This document shows positions 49,459-57,933 of a DNA stretch of 64,000 nucleotides, piece by piece (the stretch's first letter is position 1; every line of letters begins with the position of its first letter). Origin of the DNA: Pseudomonas putida (GTDB lineage: Bacteria; Pseudomonadota; Gammaproteobacteria; Pseudomonadales; Pseudomonadaceae); NCBI RefSeq assembly GCF_001976065.1, contig NZ_MNAH01000010.1, forward strand, positions 186,001 through 250,000. Reading direction: 5' to 3'. The notes under the pieces are model-generated. The model was not told where the DNA came from and ran no database searches. It saw only the letters and a list, made by a program, of their open reading frames with translations. Made by a program: the position numbers and the translations under genes.

Positions 49459-50642
49459 ACGCGCCCACCCGAATTGAAAACCTGACCGTCGACAATCTGT
49501 TGGCCAGCGCCGTCGCGCGCACCCACGGCCTGAGCCATTTTGGCGATGATAATTACCGTGCGTCCCTGCAGGCGCTGCTGGATGCCCTGGCCAGCGAAGC
49601 CGGGCTGTCGCAGACCGGCCTGCACCTGCTGGAAGAAAGGCTGGTCGGGCAACTGGTCAACCGCCTGGTGATGGAAGACTACCTGAGCCGTTATCCGGAA
49701 ATAACCCGGATACCCATCGACGATCCGCTGGTCATCGTCGGCCTGCCGCGTACCGGCACCACCATGCTGCAGCGCACGCTGGCGGTCGACCCACGTTTCT
49801 ACTCCGCCGCCTGGTGGGAGACCCGCTTTCCGGCACCGCTGACGGGTGAAACCCTGGCCGCGCCGGCCAAGCGCATCGCCCAGGCCAAGGCAGAGGTCGA
49901 TCTGATGGCCGAGGTGATCCCGCAGATCCTCGCGATCCACCCGCTCGATGCCCTGCTCTGCGACGAAGAGTTCATGCTCATGGAGCATTCCTTCATGTGT
50001 GCCATGGACGCCTACGTCAACGTGCCCAGCTACACCCGTTGGCTGGATCAACAAGACCAGCGGCCGGTCTACACCCAACTGAAAAAAATGCTGCAGTTCT
50101 TGCAGTGGCAGAAGCAACAACGGGGTGAGCCGGCGGGCCAACGCTGGCTGCTCAAGGCGCCACAACACCTGCACACGCTGGATCTGCTGCTGGATGTCTT
50201 CCCCGGCGCGCAGGTGATCCTGACCCACCGTGAACCAGCCCAGACCATCCCGTCGATGGCCAGCATGGCCCACACCCTGTGGCAGATGTACAGCGACAAC
50301 CCGGACCCGAAAGCCGCGGGTGAGCAGTGGAACCACCGCATGGCGCGTGGCATCCGGCACACCATGCAGGTGCGCGAGCAGCATGCGCCCGAGCGTTTTC
50401 TCGACATCCACTTTGCCGACACCGTGAAGCAGCCGCTGCAAGTACTGGAGAAGGTCTATGCCTTCGCCAAGCTGCCGTTTACCGATAAAGCCCGCGCCGA
50501 CGCACAGGGCTGGCTGGCGCAAAACAGCCGGGAAAAACGTGCCAGCCACGACTACAGCCTCGAACGTTTCGGCCTGAACGAGGCGCAGATGACCGAGGAC
50601 TACAGCGAATACCGCGCCCGTCACCTGGGCGTCAATCACTGA
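49455..50642 (+). CDS. PAPS-dependent sulfotransferase family protein
   Basis: A 395-residue sulfotransferase-3-type protein. The 5'-phosphosulfate loop GLPRTGTT is at 96-103 after a hydrophobic strand. A 3'-phosphate segment, ILTHREPAQTIPSMASM with conserved Arg and Ser, is near 255-271, with helical substrate-side regions between. It would transfer sulfonate from PAPS to a hydroxyl, plausibly of a steroid or steroid acid given the location. Upstream cysD/cysNC make PAPS and divergent cysQ removes PAP. The substrate is an inference. GGAGG lies before the ATG, and the gene overlaps the DUF1214 stop. Confidence 0.85.
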   Translation: MNAPTRIENLTVDNLLASAVARTHGLSHFGDDNYRASLQALLDALASEAGLSQTGLHLLEERLVGQLVNRLVMEDYLSRYPEITRIPIDDPLVIVGLPRTGTTMLQRTLAVDPRFYSAAWWETRFPAPLTGETLAAPAKRIAQAKAEVDLMAEVIPQILAIHPLDALLCDEEFMLMEHSFMCAMDAYVNVPSYTRWLDQQDQRPVYTQLKKMLQFLQWQKQQRGEPAGQRWLLKAPQHLHTLDLLLDVFPGAQVILTHREPAQTIPSMASMAHTLWQMYSDNPDPKAAGEQWNHRMARGIRHTMQVREQHAPERFLDIHFADTVKQPLQVLEKVYAFAKLPFTDKARADAQGWLAQNSREKRASHDYSLERFGLNEAQMTEDYSEYRARHLGVNH

Positions 50643-50673
50643 GCGTCAATACTGAACAAGGGCTGGAAAACTC

Positions 50674-51390
50674 ATGGAAAAAATCATCTTGACCCTGTGG
50701 AAACCGGCGCAACCCAACGCCGGGCAATGGCGTGCGGATTTGCTCGGCCTGCGCGACGGCCTGGTTGCCGCCGGTGCAAAAAACATCCGCGTCATGCTGG
50801 TCGATGAGGCGGTGGCCGCCGCATCCGCGCAACGCATCACCAATAGCGCAGCGCCCCCGGACGGGATGCTCTCGTTGTGGCTGGACAGTGCCTCGCAGTG
50901 GCCCGCGATCAAGACCCTCGTGGCGCCTTTGACCAGCCGCCTGGAGGCGTATCTGGTGGTGGAATCCGAGCCCTACCCCGAGGAGCGCCAGGCCCGCTCA
51001 GCCCTGTACCAGGTGCCGGTCGGCCAGCGCACACCCGGCATGAACCAGGTGGCGCTGCTGCACAAGCCAGATCGTATGAGCTACGAGCATTGGCACGACA
51101 CCTGGCGCAACGGGCACGGGCCTAATGCCTATCCACTGCAATCGATCTTCGGCTACCGGCAGAACACCGTGGTACGGGCGCTGACCTTCGGTGCACCGGT
51201 GCTGCACGCCATCGTCGAAGAGAACTTCCCGCCCGAGGCCATCGGCAATCCGCAAGGTTTTTTCGCCGCCCTGGGCGACCCGGAAAAATGCGCGCAGCGC
51301 CAGCAGGCCATGTACGAATCGACCAGCAGGTTCATCGACTTCGAGAAGATCGACTGCATCCTCACCAGCGAGTACCAGCTCAGTGCCTGA
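50674..51390 (+). CDS. EthD-domain (dimeric alpha/beta barrel) protein
   Basis: 238 residues, apparently two ferredoxin-like (EthD) repeats. The second half has the EthD signature MSYEHWHDTWRNGHGPNAYPLQSIFGYRQN near 131-160, split here by family-typical residues; the first half is weaker (WKPAQPNAGQWRADLLGLRDGL). EthD-like proteins accompany monooxygenases and polyketide cyclases. It lies 31 bp after the sulfotransferase in the same operon. The function is unknown; it could be a small enzyme or a binding protein for the sulfotransferase substrate. Confidence 0.72.
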   Translation: MEKIILTLWKPAQPNAGQWRADLLGLRDGLVAAGAKNIRVMLVDEAVAAASAQRITNSAAPPDGMLSLWLDSASQWPAIKTLVAPLTSRLEAYLVVESEPYPEERQARSALYQVPVGQRTPGMNQVALLHKPDRMSYEHWHDTWRNGHGPNAYPLQSIFGYRQNTVVRALTFGAPVLHAIVEENFPPEAIGNPQGFFAALGDPEKCAQRQQAMYESTSRFIDFEKIDCILTSEYQLSA

Positions 51391-51411
51391 ATGGCCCCAA
51401 GGAGGCTTCAC

Positions 51412-51867
51412 ATGTTGGACCTGCAAGCAATCGAGCTGATCAAACAGCTCAAGGCGCGGTATTTCCGCGCCATCGACACCTGCAACATCGAGATGCTCCA
51501 GGGCATGCTCACCGAGGACGTCGCCCTGTCGTTCAAGAGCCCTGCCTACGAGTTCCACGTCAACGGCCTGGGCGATGCGCTGGACTTCTACCGCAGCTCA
51601 TTCACCAAGACCCGCCTGGCCACCCACAACGGTCACACCCCGGAAATCGAAGTCGCTGGCGACCAGGCCACAGCCCTCTGGTACCTGAGCTACGTGTTCA
51701 TCAACCTCGAGGACAACACCCACATGCACGGCAGCGCGATCTACCAGGATCGCTACGTCAAGCGCGACGAGCGCTGGATGATCGCCGAGACGGGCTACGA
51801 AACCCTGCTCGAGACTCTCCAGCCCTTGAGCGAACAGCTGCAGATCACCTCCAGACCCATCAACTGA
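51412..51867 (+). CDS. SnoaL/NTF2-like protein of the sulfotransferase operon
   Basis: 151 residues starting MLDLQAIELIKQLKARYFRA and running through IDTCNIEMLQGMLTEDVALSF, FYRSSFTKTRLATHNGH, DQATALWYLSYVFINLED and IYQDRYVKRDERWMIAETGYE, a complete SnoaL-like cone fold. A strong AAGGAGG site precedes the ATG at 51412. It is the second of three such folds in the window (others at 11473 and 43062). It is probably a small dehydratase, isomerase or hydratase acting on the same intermediate as its neighbours; the reaction is unknown. Confidence 0.72.
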   Translation: MLDLQAIELIKQLKARYFRAIDTCNIEMLQGMLTEDVALSFKSPAYEFHVNGLGDALDFYRSSFTKTRLATHNGHTPEIEVAGDQATALWYLSYVFINLEDNTHMHGSAIYQDRYVKRDERWMIAETGYETLLETLQPLSEQLQITSRPIN

Positions 51868-51887
51868 ATGCACAACAGGAGACTGTC

Positions 51888-52355
51888 ATGGCCAGAGCAG
51901 AAAACATAGTGACCTCCCACACGGTGGAAATCGATGCCCCCGCCCGGGTGGTCTGGGAGGTGCTCATCGATCTGGACAATTACCACCAGTGGAACAGCTT
52001 CTGTCCGCACATTCGCTGCGGCCTGCAGATCGGTGACGAGGTGCATATGCAGGTGCTTTCCCCCGAGACCGGCGAAACCGTTCCGGTGTTCGAATACCTC
52101 GTGGCCTGCGACCCAGAGCAACTGTTGTCCTGGGAGCAACGCCCCGTCCCGGAGAACATGGACGCCGCCCGCCGCGACCAGTACATCACGGCCATCGATG
52201 CCAACCGTTGCCGCTATTTCACCACGGATATTTTCCTGGGCCTGAACCAGGACACGATCATGCGCGAACACGGTGCCTGGGTAAAAACCGGCTTCGACCA
52301 GATGGCCCTGGACCTGAAACGACGTGCCGAAGCACTGCACGCCAGTCGCACCTGA
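51888..52355 (+). CDS. SRPBCC (START/Bet v 1-like) domain protein
   Basis: 155 residues. Features are VTSHTVEIDAPARVVWEVLIDLDNYHQWNSFCPHI at about 8-42 (split over family-typical strands) and a C-terminal helix TGFDQMALDLKRRAEAL. These are hydrophobic-ligand-binding folds used by polyketide cyclases and lipid carriers. Here it could bind a steroid for the sulfotransferase or the SDR. The ATG at 51888 has AGGAG upstream; a longer frame upstream overlaps the SnoaL gene and is not real. Confidence 0.75.
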   Translation: MARAENIVTSHTVEIDAPARVVWEVLIDLDNYHQWNSFCPHIRCGLQIGDEVHMQVLSPETGETVPVFEYLVACDPEQLLSWEQRPVPENMDAARRDQYITAIDANRCRYFTTDIFLGLNQDTIMREHGAWVKTGFDQMALDLKRRAEALHASRT

Positions 52356-52395
52356 ACGACCCATTCCCTACCAGAACAATAAGAAGGTGATCACC

Positions 52396-53187
52396 ATGTT
52401 GCTCAAAGATAAAGTCGTCATCATTTCCGGTATCGGCCCAGGCCTTGGCATCAAGCTGGCCGTGCGTGCCGCGGAGTATCAGGCCAAGGCCGTGGTGTTG
52501 GCCGCACGCACCCCGGCCAAGCTGGATCAGGCCGAGCAAGCGGTCCGCGACGCGGGCTACAGCACCCCGATCCTTAAAGTCCCCACCGACATTTCCCAGG
52601 TCGAGCAATGCCAGGCGCTCGCCGACCTGACGATCGAGCACTTCGGCCAGATCGATGTACTGATCAACTCCGCCTACGCCCACGGCGCCTGGGGCAGTTC
52701 CTCAGAATCGTCAATGGCAGACTGGCGCAACGCGATGGACGTCAACCTGTTCGGCACCATGCACATGACCCAGGCCGTGCTGCCGCAGATGAAGAAACAG
52801 AAGTCGGGCAGCATCGTCATGATCAACACCATGGCCACTCGCACCCCCAACCAGCTGGAATCCGGTTATGCCGTTTCCAAAGGCGCGTTGAAAACCGCCG
52901 TGCAGTACCTGGCCCAGGATCTCGGCCCGTTCGGCATCCGCGTCAACTCCACCTTCATGGGCTGGATGTGGGGCGCACCGGTGATCGGCTACTTCGAGAG
53001 CGAAGCCAAGCGCCTGGGCGTCCCGATGGAGTCGCTGGTCGAGCAGGTCGCGCAACAGATTCCACTGCGCAAGATTCCGCAAGACAGCGACTGCGCCATG
53101 GCCGCCCTGTACCTGGCCAGCGACTTCGCCAAGGTCATTACCGGCGCGCAACTGGACGTCAACGGCGGCCACTACCTGCCCTGCTAA
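52396..53187 (+). CDS. Short-chain dehydrogenase closing the sulfotransferase operon
   Basis: A 263-residue SDR. SGIGPGLGIKLA near 11-22 (an unusual Gly-Pro-Gly loop), LAARTPAKLDQ near 36-46, NSAYAHGAWGSSS in place of NNAG, and Tyr and Lys in GYAVSKGA are present. The segment VVIISGIGPGLG resembles the SDR next to the sulfotransferase in the mycobacterial cholesterol region (Rv3530c as recalled). It likely oxidises or reduces a steroid hydroxyl linked to sulfonation. It is the last gene of 44459-53187, followed by a strong bidirectional terminator. AAGG precedes the ATG at 52396. Confidence 0.8.
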   Translation: MLLKDKVVIISGIGPGLGIKLAVRAAEYQAKAVVLAARTPAKLDQAEQAVRDAGYSTPILKVPTDISQVEQCQALADLTIEHFGQIDVLINSAYAHGAWGSSSESSMADWRNAMDVNLFGTMHMTQAVLPQMKKQKSGSIVMINTMATRTPNQLESGYAVSKGALKTAVQYLAQDLGPFGIRVNSTFMGWMWGAPVIGYFESEAKRLGVPMESLVEQVAQQIPLRKIPQDSDCAMAALYLASDFAKVITGAQLDVNGGHYLPC

Positions 53188-53291
53188 GCCCTTCAAGTCG
53201 ACAAACCTGCGTACCGGCTACAAACGGCTGCTGGAGATGATCGGCCACGGCCCCCCCAATGGTCGATCACCTCTGCGCCGATCAACTGAAG

Positions 53292-53329
53292 CAAAAAAAA
53301 GCCCCATCGGATACCGATGGGGCTTTTTT
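53292..53329 (+). terminator. Bidirectional Rho-independent terminator
   Basis: The perfect 10-bp stem GCCCCATCGG (53301-53310) and CCGATGGGGC (53314-53323) has a 3-nt loop. It is followed by six T rightward and preceded by eight A, so it also works leftward. It separates the convergent sulfotransferase operon and the DUF1329 gene. Confidence 0.92.
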
Positions 53330-53348
53330 CATTGCAACGACCCGGCGC

Positions 53349-54731
53349 TTACCGCCCGATCGCCCGCGCCGCATCCGCGGTGTATTGGTCCGGGGTGAAC
53401 TTGCCTTCGTTTAGGATCGGCCCCTTCTTCGCTTCGTTGGTCATGCCGTAGCCGGTGTACTGGCCGGAGTTCAAGTCCATGAAAAACTGCGAACCGGCCT
53501 GCCAGCCGCTCATGTCAGGGTGGTAGTAGTAGTTGATCATGGCGTGCTTCCACAGCTGCCCACGGGCGTCGTAGTTGTCGGCCAGGACCGCGTTCCAGGT
53601 GTCTTCGTCGATGAACAGCACGCGCTTGCCATAGACATGGCGATAGCCTTCCTTCAAGTCCGCTTCCAACACCCACACGCGACGTAATTCATAACGCATC
53701 AAATCGGGATTGGGATGGTTGGGGGTCAGCATGTCGGCGTGCTTGACGGTGCCGGCGTTGGGCTTGAAGGCGTTGGCCGGCGTGTAGATCTCGCGCTTGC
53801 CGATCAGCTTCCAGGTGAACCGCTCTGGCGAGCCGTTGAACAAACGGTCTTCGTCGATGGTCATGGTGCCGTTGGTGCCGATCATCGGCTGATCGAAACC
53901 GTAGCCCGGCAGTTGCCGTACGCGCCGGGTCGATGGGCTGTAGGTCCAGGCCTGGCGCGCATCGGTGCCGAAGTTGTAGGGTTCATGGGAAATACTGATG
54001 GTGCCGTTGTCCCGGGCCGGCTTGAGGGTCATGTTGTTGCTCATGGCCGCAATCTTGTCTTCGGTCTTGGAGTCGGCGGCCGGTGAGTTCCCCAGTGCCA
54101 GGTTTCGCGCGTAGGCTCGCCCCCAGCCAATGCTGCCGTTGGGCAGGACCGAGGCCAGGTCGGAGGTTTTTTCCTCGGTGTAGGCACGTGCCGGCAGTTG
54201 GTGATTCCACAGCAGTTCCATGCCGTTCTTGGGGATCGGGAACGGCACCTGGCCGATCCCGGTGAAACCGGCACCGTCGTTGACCAACTGAGCGTGCAGC
54301 GCATTGTCCATCACCCGACGGCAGACGTAATCGGGGTAGCGAAAATCCCGGTGGCCGGGGTAGATGTTCATCTTGTAGGTGGTCGGGTACTTCTTCAGCA
54401 GGGCCTTCTGCCCTTCGGTCAGGTGCGCCTCGTACTGGCTCATGTTCTGCGCGGTGATCACCAGGATCGGCTTCTCCGCCGCATAGGGATCCACCGGCTG
54501 GTCGCCGGAGAATTTCACATGATTCCAGCCCGGTACTTCACCCAGGTATTTGCCGGTGTACGGCGGAATGGTGCCCTCGGCGTTGCCAGCCTGCTCGGCG
54601 CCGACACAGGTCAGCTCCTTGCCCAGCTTGGCCGCTTCCTGGGGTGACACCGCCGCGTGCGCATAACCCATCAGCCCGCTATTGGCTGTGACTGCGACCG
54701 CGAGCATGAGACCTGTTCTTGTTATTTTCAT
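53349..54731 (-). CDS. DUF1329 family periplasmic/outer-membrane protein
   Basis: A 460-residue exported protein. The signal peptide is MKITRTGLMLAVAVTANSGL... with cleavage after AHA near residue 26. The mature part has LTCVGAEQAGNAEGTIPPYTG early, then YPDYVCRRVMDNA and SPSTRRVRQLPGYGFDQPM near the middle, followed by LRRVWVLEADLKEGYRHVYGKR. DUF1329 proteins have a LolB-like fold and travel with DUF1302 genes, probably passing hydrophobic compounds across the periplasm. It is monocistronic, has a dyad 66 bp upstream and AGGAGG before the ATG. Confidence 0.87.
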   Translation of the reverse strand: MKITRTGLMLAVAVTANSGLMGYAHAAVSPQEAAKLGKELTCVGAEQAGNAEGTIPPYTGKYLGEVPGWNHVKFSGDQPVDPYAAEKPILVITAQNMSQYEAHLTEGQKALLKKYPTTYKMNIYPGHRDFRYPDYVCRRVMDNALHAQLVNDGAGFTGIGQVPFPIPKNGMELLWNHQLPARAYTEEKTSDLASVLPNGSIGWGRAYARNLALGNSPAADSKTEDKIAAMSNNMTLKPARDNGTISISHEPYNFGTDARQAWTYSPSTRRVRQLPGYGFDQPMIGTNGTMTIDEDRLFNGSPERFTWKLIGKREIYTPANAFKPNAGTVKHADMLTPNHPNPDLMRYELRRVWVLEADLKEGYRHVYGKRVLFIDEDTWNAVLADNYDARGQLWKHAMINYYYHPDMSGWQAGSQFFMDLNSGQYTGYGMTNEAKKGPILNEGKFTPDQYTADAARAIGR

Positions 54732-54797
54732 GTGATGCCTCCTACGCTGATAAGGCTGTGTGGAATGGACCCATTGTTCGTGTTCTGCCGGCCCGGA

Positions 54798-54815
54798 CAT
54801 CGTCCGGAAAGACTA
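54798..54815 (-). promoter_or_regulatory. 18-bp dyad operator upstream of the DUF1329 gene
   Basis: Read leftward: TAGTCTTTCCGGACGATG, a full consensus match. It lies 66 bp before the ATG, with its distal end 9 bp from the stop of the next ligase gene. Confidence 0.78.
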
Positions 54816-54823
54816 AGGCGGTG

Positions 54824-56506
54824 TTACGCGCCCAACTTTTCTTGCAGCTGTGCCTTGAGCACCTTGCCGGTGGCATTGCGGGGCAAGGGTTCGCGAACCC
54901 GAAAGACCTGCGCCGGCACTTTGTAAGCGGCCAGGCGCTCGGCGATGAATGCGCAGATCTGCGCCTCCTGGGGCAGTGTCGAGGCCTGGCCATGCACGGC
55001 CAGCCCTACCGTCTCGCCCAGCAGCGGGTCGGCAATGGCGAACGCCGCCGCCTCCAGGACTCCGGGCATATCGAGGACGCAGGTTTCGATTTCCGCGGCG
55101 GAAATCTTCTCGCCACCGCGGTTGATCAACTCCTTGACCCGGCCGGTGATGTGGAGGAATTGCTCTTGGTCGAGGTAACCGATATCGCCAGTGTCCAGCC
55201 AACCGTCGCGCAGGCTTTGCGCAGTGGCTTCGGGCAGGTTCCAGTAGGCGCTCATCAAGGTTGGGGAACGCAACCAGATCACCCCGCGAGTGCCCGCCGC
55301 CTGGGGCTGATCAGGGCTGTCACCGATACGGATATCGACGATCGGCAGTGCCCAACCCGCTGCCTGCGGCTTGTACACGAACGGATCGCCACCGATGGCC
55401 GCGCCGATGCCATTGCTTTCGGTCAGGCCATACCCGGCACCGCCGATGACGTCAGGCTTGAGCTTGAGCATGTCGTCCAGTACCCCGGCGGACGACGCTG
55501 CGCCGCCCAGTCCGAGACCGAACAGGCTAACGGTATGCTCGCCGCCAAAACGGGGTGATGCCAGCAGTTGCTGCATCATCACCGGCGCCCCATTGAACTG
55601 GGTACAGCGCTCATCGCGAATGAGGTCGATGGCACGTTCGACATCCCACTTGTACATCAGCATCAAGCGCCGACCGCCGCGTAATGCCGACAAAAACTGC
55701 GCATGCAAGCCGCTGACATGGAACAGCGGCACGGCCGCCAGCGTGGTGGGTGGATAGCCGCTGTTGAGCACCACACCGATACGCTCGGGCGAGCTCATGG
55801 CGCAAAACGCGCCTTGGAAATCCAGGGCAAACAGCGCCTGGCAAATGGCCCGGTGACTCGACACGGCGCCCTTGGCGCGGCTGGTGGTGCCCGAGGTGTA
55901 GAGGATCAGAGCCGGCGCGTCAGGATCGATTTCAAGAGTGGGTACCGGTAGTGCCGGAGCGCTGATCAAGTCCTCGAAACGCAGGCAGTACTCGGGCAAC
56001 GTTGCTTCCTCGGCCCCGACGACGATGGTGGCGCGCTGCTCGCGGGCCAGGTCTTCGTGCAGGGTTTTCAGACGCGCTTCGTCGCACAACAACAGGCGCG
56101 AACCGCTGTCCTGCAACGCATACTGCAACTCGTCGCGCAGGCCCCAACTGTTGAGCGGCACACACACCGCGCCACAGCGCACGATCGCGGCGAAGGCCAC
56201 CAGCCACGCCGGCTGGTTGCGCATGGCAATCGCCACCCGCTCGCCCGGTTGCAGGGCAAAACGGGCGACCATCTGCCCGGCCAGGCGGTCGACCTGATCG
56301 AAGAACTGGTTGAAGGTCAGGCGCTGTGACTGCCAGACCAGAAATTCACGGTCACCGTGAACCCGACCGGCGTCGAACACCTGCAGCAAGTCGTGCGCGG
56401 CGTGACGAAAGTAACGTGGAGCGCCGTCATCGGGCGTTACCACTTCAAACGGAGCACCGGGGGCGATCAGTTCGCGCCACGCGGTTTGCCAGCGTTCAAT
56501 GCTCAT
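54824..56506 (-). CDS. Acyl-CoA synthetase (ANL ligase), steroid side-chain or fragment CoA ligase
   Basis: A 560-residue ligase. LYTSGTTSRAKGAVSSHRA is near 199-217, AGYGLTESNGIG near 352-363, DTGDIGYLDQEQFLHITGRVKELINRGGEKISAAEIE near 430-465 (split by family residues) and a C-terminal Lys in LPRNATGKVLK. It is distinct from FadD3 (17916) and the FATP-type ligase (38313), so the cluster can activate at least three acids. It is closest in layout to FadD17/FadD19-type ligases. GGAG precedes the ATG at 56506. It is the last gene of the side-chain module, separated from it by a REP array. Confidence 0.83.
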   Translation of the reverse strand: MSIERWQTAWRELIAPGAPFEVVTPDDGAPRYFRHAAHDLLQVFDAGRVHGDREFLVWQSQRLTFNQFFDQVDRLAGQMVARFALQPGERVAIAMRNQPAWLVAFAAIVRCGAVCVPLNSWGLRDELQYALQDSGSRLLLCDEARLKTLHEDLAREQRATIVVGAEEATLPEYCLRFEDLISAPALPVPTLEIDPDAPALILYTSGTTSRAKGAVSSHRAICQALFALDFQGAFCAMSSPERIGVVLNSGYPPTTLAAVPLFHVSGLHAQFLSALRGGRRLMLMYKWDVERAIDLIRDERCTQFNGAPVMMQQLLASPRFGGEHTVSLFGLGLGGAASSAGVLDDMLKLKPDVIGGAGYGLTESNGIGAAIGGDPFVYKPQAAGWALPIVDIRIGDSPDQPQAAGTRGVIWLRSPTLMSAYWNLPEATAQSLRDGWLDTGDIGYLDQEQFLHITGRVKELINRGGEKISAAEIETCVLDMPGVLEAAAFAIADPLLGETVGLAVHGQASTLPQEAQICAFIAERLAAYKVPAQVFRVREPLPRNATGKVLKAQLQEKLGA

Positions 56507-56535
56507 TTTTGTTTTCTCCAGGACAGCCGAAAAAC

Positions 56536-56790
56536 CTGTGGGAGTGGGCGCCTGACACTCCGCTATCGCGAGCAGGCTCGCTCCCACAGGGGTGTTGCGT
56601 CGTACTCAAATGCCGCGTACCCCTCCGATTCCATGTGGGAGCGAGCCTGCTCGCGAAGAGGCCGGCACATTCAACATCCTCGTTGCCTGACCCCCCGCTT
56701 TCGCGAGCAAGCCCGCTCCCACAGGGTGGTGAGTCGTACTCACCTGTTGGGGACACCAGCAACCCTTGTGGGAGCGGGCAAGCCAGGCTC
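56536..56790. repeat. REP array with about six arms
   Basis: About six GTGGGAGCG arms in alternating orientation pack 255 bp (for example near 56536, 56567, 56635, 56699 and 56767), with spacers of about 20-40 bp. This is the largest REP group in the window and lies between the acyl-CoA dehydrogenase gene and the ligase gene, where it could stabilise the upstream mRNA. Confidence 0.8.
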
Positions 56791-57933
56791 CTACGCGTTA
56801 GTGGCGTAGCGTTCGCAATGGAAATCCCGGTCGCCCAGGCAGCTCTGCGCCACGCGCACGCGCTTGAGGTACAGGCCGACATCCAGTTCATCGGTGACGC
56901 CAATGCCGCCGTGCATCTGCACCGCTTCGTTGGCGACCTTGATTGCCGTGTCACCGGCTTTCCATTTCGCCAGGCTGACCAGGCGAGCGCGGGCCCCGGC
57001 ATCGAGGCTGGCGTCGTCCAGGGTCGCCAGCGCGGCCATCAGGGCGCTGCGGCTGAGCGCCAGGTCGACGTACAGTTGCGCGGCGCGGTGTTGCAGGACC
57101 TGGAAGGTGCCAATCGGCGTGTCGAACTGCACGCGGGTCTTGAGGTACTCCAGGGTGGTTTCGAACAGTCGCTCGGCCATGCCCAACAGCTCTGCGGCCA
57201 GACAGGTGCGACCACGGTCCAGGACGGTTTCCAGCGCAGCCCAGCCCTCACCCAAGGTGCCCAGTAGCGCATCGCTGCCCAGTTGCACGCCGTCCAGTTG
57301 CAGGCGTGCGCAGTTGCGCGAATCGATCAGCGCCAGGGCGCTGACGGTCAGGCCCTTCGTATCCGCCGGCACCAGGAACAGACTGATGCCCTGGGTCTCA
57401 CCCGGCTGCCCGGAGGTGCGCGCCGCCACCACATAGGCGTCGGCACCGAGGCCGTCGACCACCCAGAACTTGTCGCCGTGCAAGCGATAGCCCTGCCCTT
57501 CGGCCTTGGCCTCAAGGGCAATGCGACGCGGGTCATGGCGCGACTGTTCGTCAACGGCCAGGGCCAGGCGCTGTTCGCCACCGATCAGCGCTGGCAACCA
57601 CTGCGCCTGCTGCGCCGAATTGCCTGCCAGCTGCACCAGCGAACCGCCCAGTACCACGCTGGACAACAGTGGCGTGGCCGACAGATTACGGCCCATGGAT
57701 TCGAAGATCGGCCCAAGGCCCTTGCAACCGAAATCCAGGCCACCGAACGCTTCGGGAAAGGCGATCGCACTCCAGCCCAGCCCCACCGCGTCACGCCACA
57801 GTTGCGGGTCGAAACCCAGGGCTACCGCCTCATCGCGCAGTCGACGCTGGGCACTCACTGGGCTGCGGGCGGCGAGAAAGTCCCGGGCGCTGTCGGCCAG
57901 CAGGCGCTGGTCATCGTTATAACGCAGGCTCAT
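56791..57933 (-). CDS. Acyl-CoA dehydrogenase, beta-type subunit (FadE27/29-like)
   Basis: 380 residues. Beginning MSLRYNDDQRLLADSARDFLAARSP, it has RTCLAAELLGMAERLFE near 260-276, TRVQFDTPIGTFQVLQHRAA near 285-304 and EAVQMHGGIGVTDELDVGLYLKR near 342-364. It ends soon after, without the EGT segment. This matches the second subunit of steroid alpha2beta2 FadEs. Its ATG at 57933 overlaps the partner stop by 4 bp (ATGA), the strongest sign of an obligate pair. Confidence 0.83.
   Translation of the reverse strand: MSLRYNDDQRLLADSARDFLAARSPVSAQRRLRDEAVALGFDPQLWRDAVGLGWSAIAFPEAFGGLDFGCKGLGPIFESMGRNLSATPLLSSVVLGGSLVQLAGNSAQQAQWLPALIGGEQRLALAVDEQSRHDPRRIALEAKAEGQGYRLHGDKFWVVDGLGADAYVVAARTSGQPGETQGISLFLVPADTKGLTVSALALIDSRNCARLQLDGVQLGSDALLGTLGEGWAALETVLDRGRTCLAAELLGMAERLFETTLEYLKTRVQFDTPIGTFQVLQHRAAQLYVDLALSRSALMAALATLDDASLDAGARARLVSLAKWKAGDTAIKVANEAVQMHGGIGVTDELDVGLYLKRVRVAQSCLGDRDFHCERYATNA

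Noticed and set aside
56536..56790. Alternating GTGGGAGCG arms as a CRISPR array
   Set aside because: The arms are inverted relative to each other and match REP elements elsewhere in the window.
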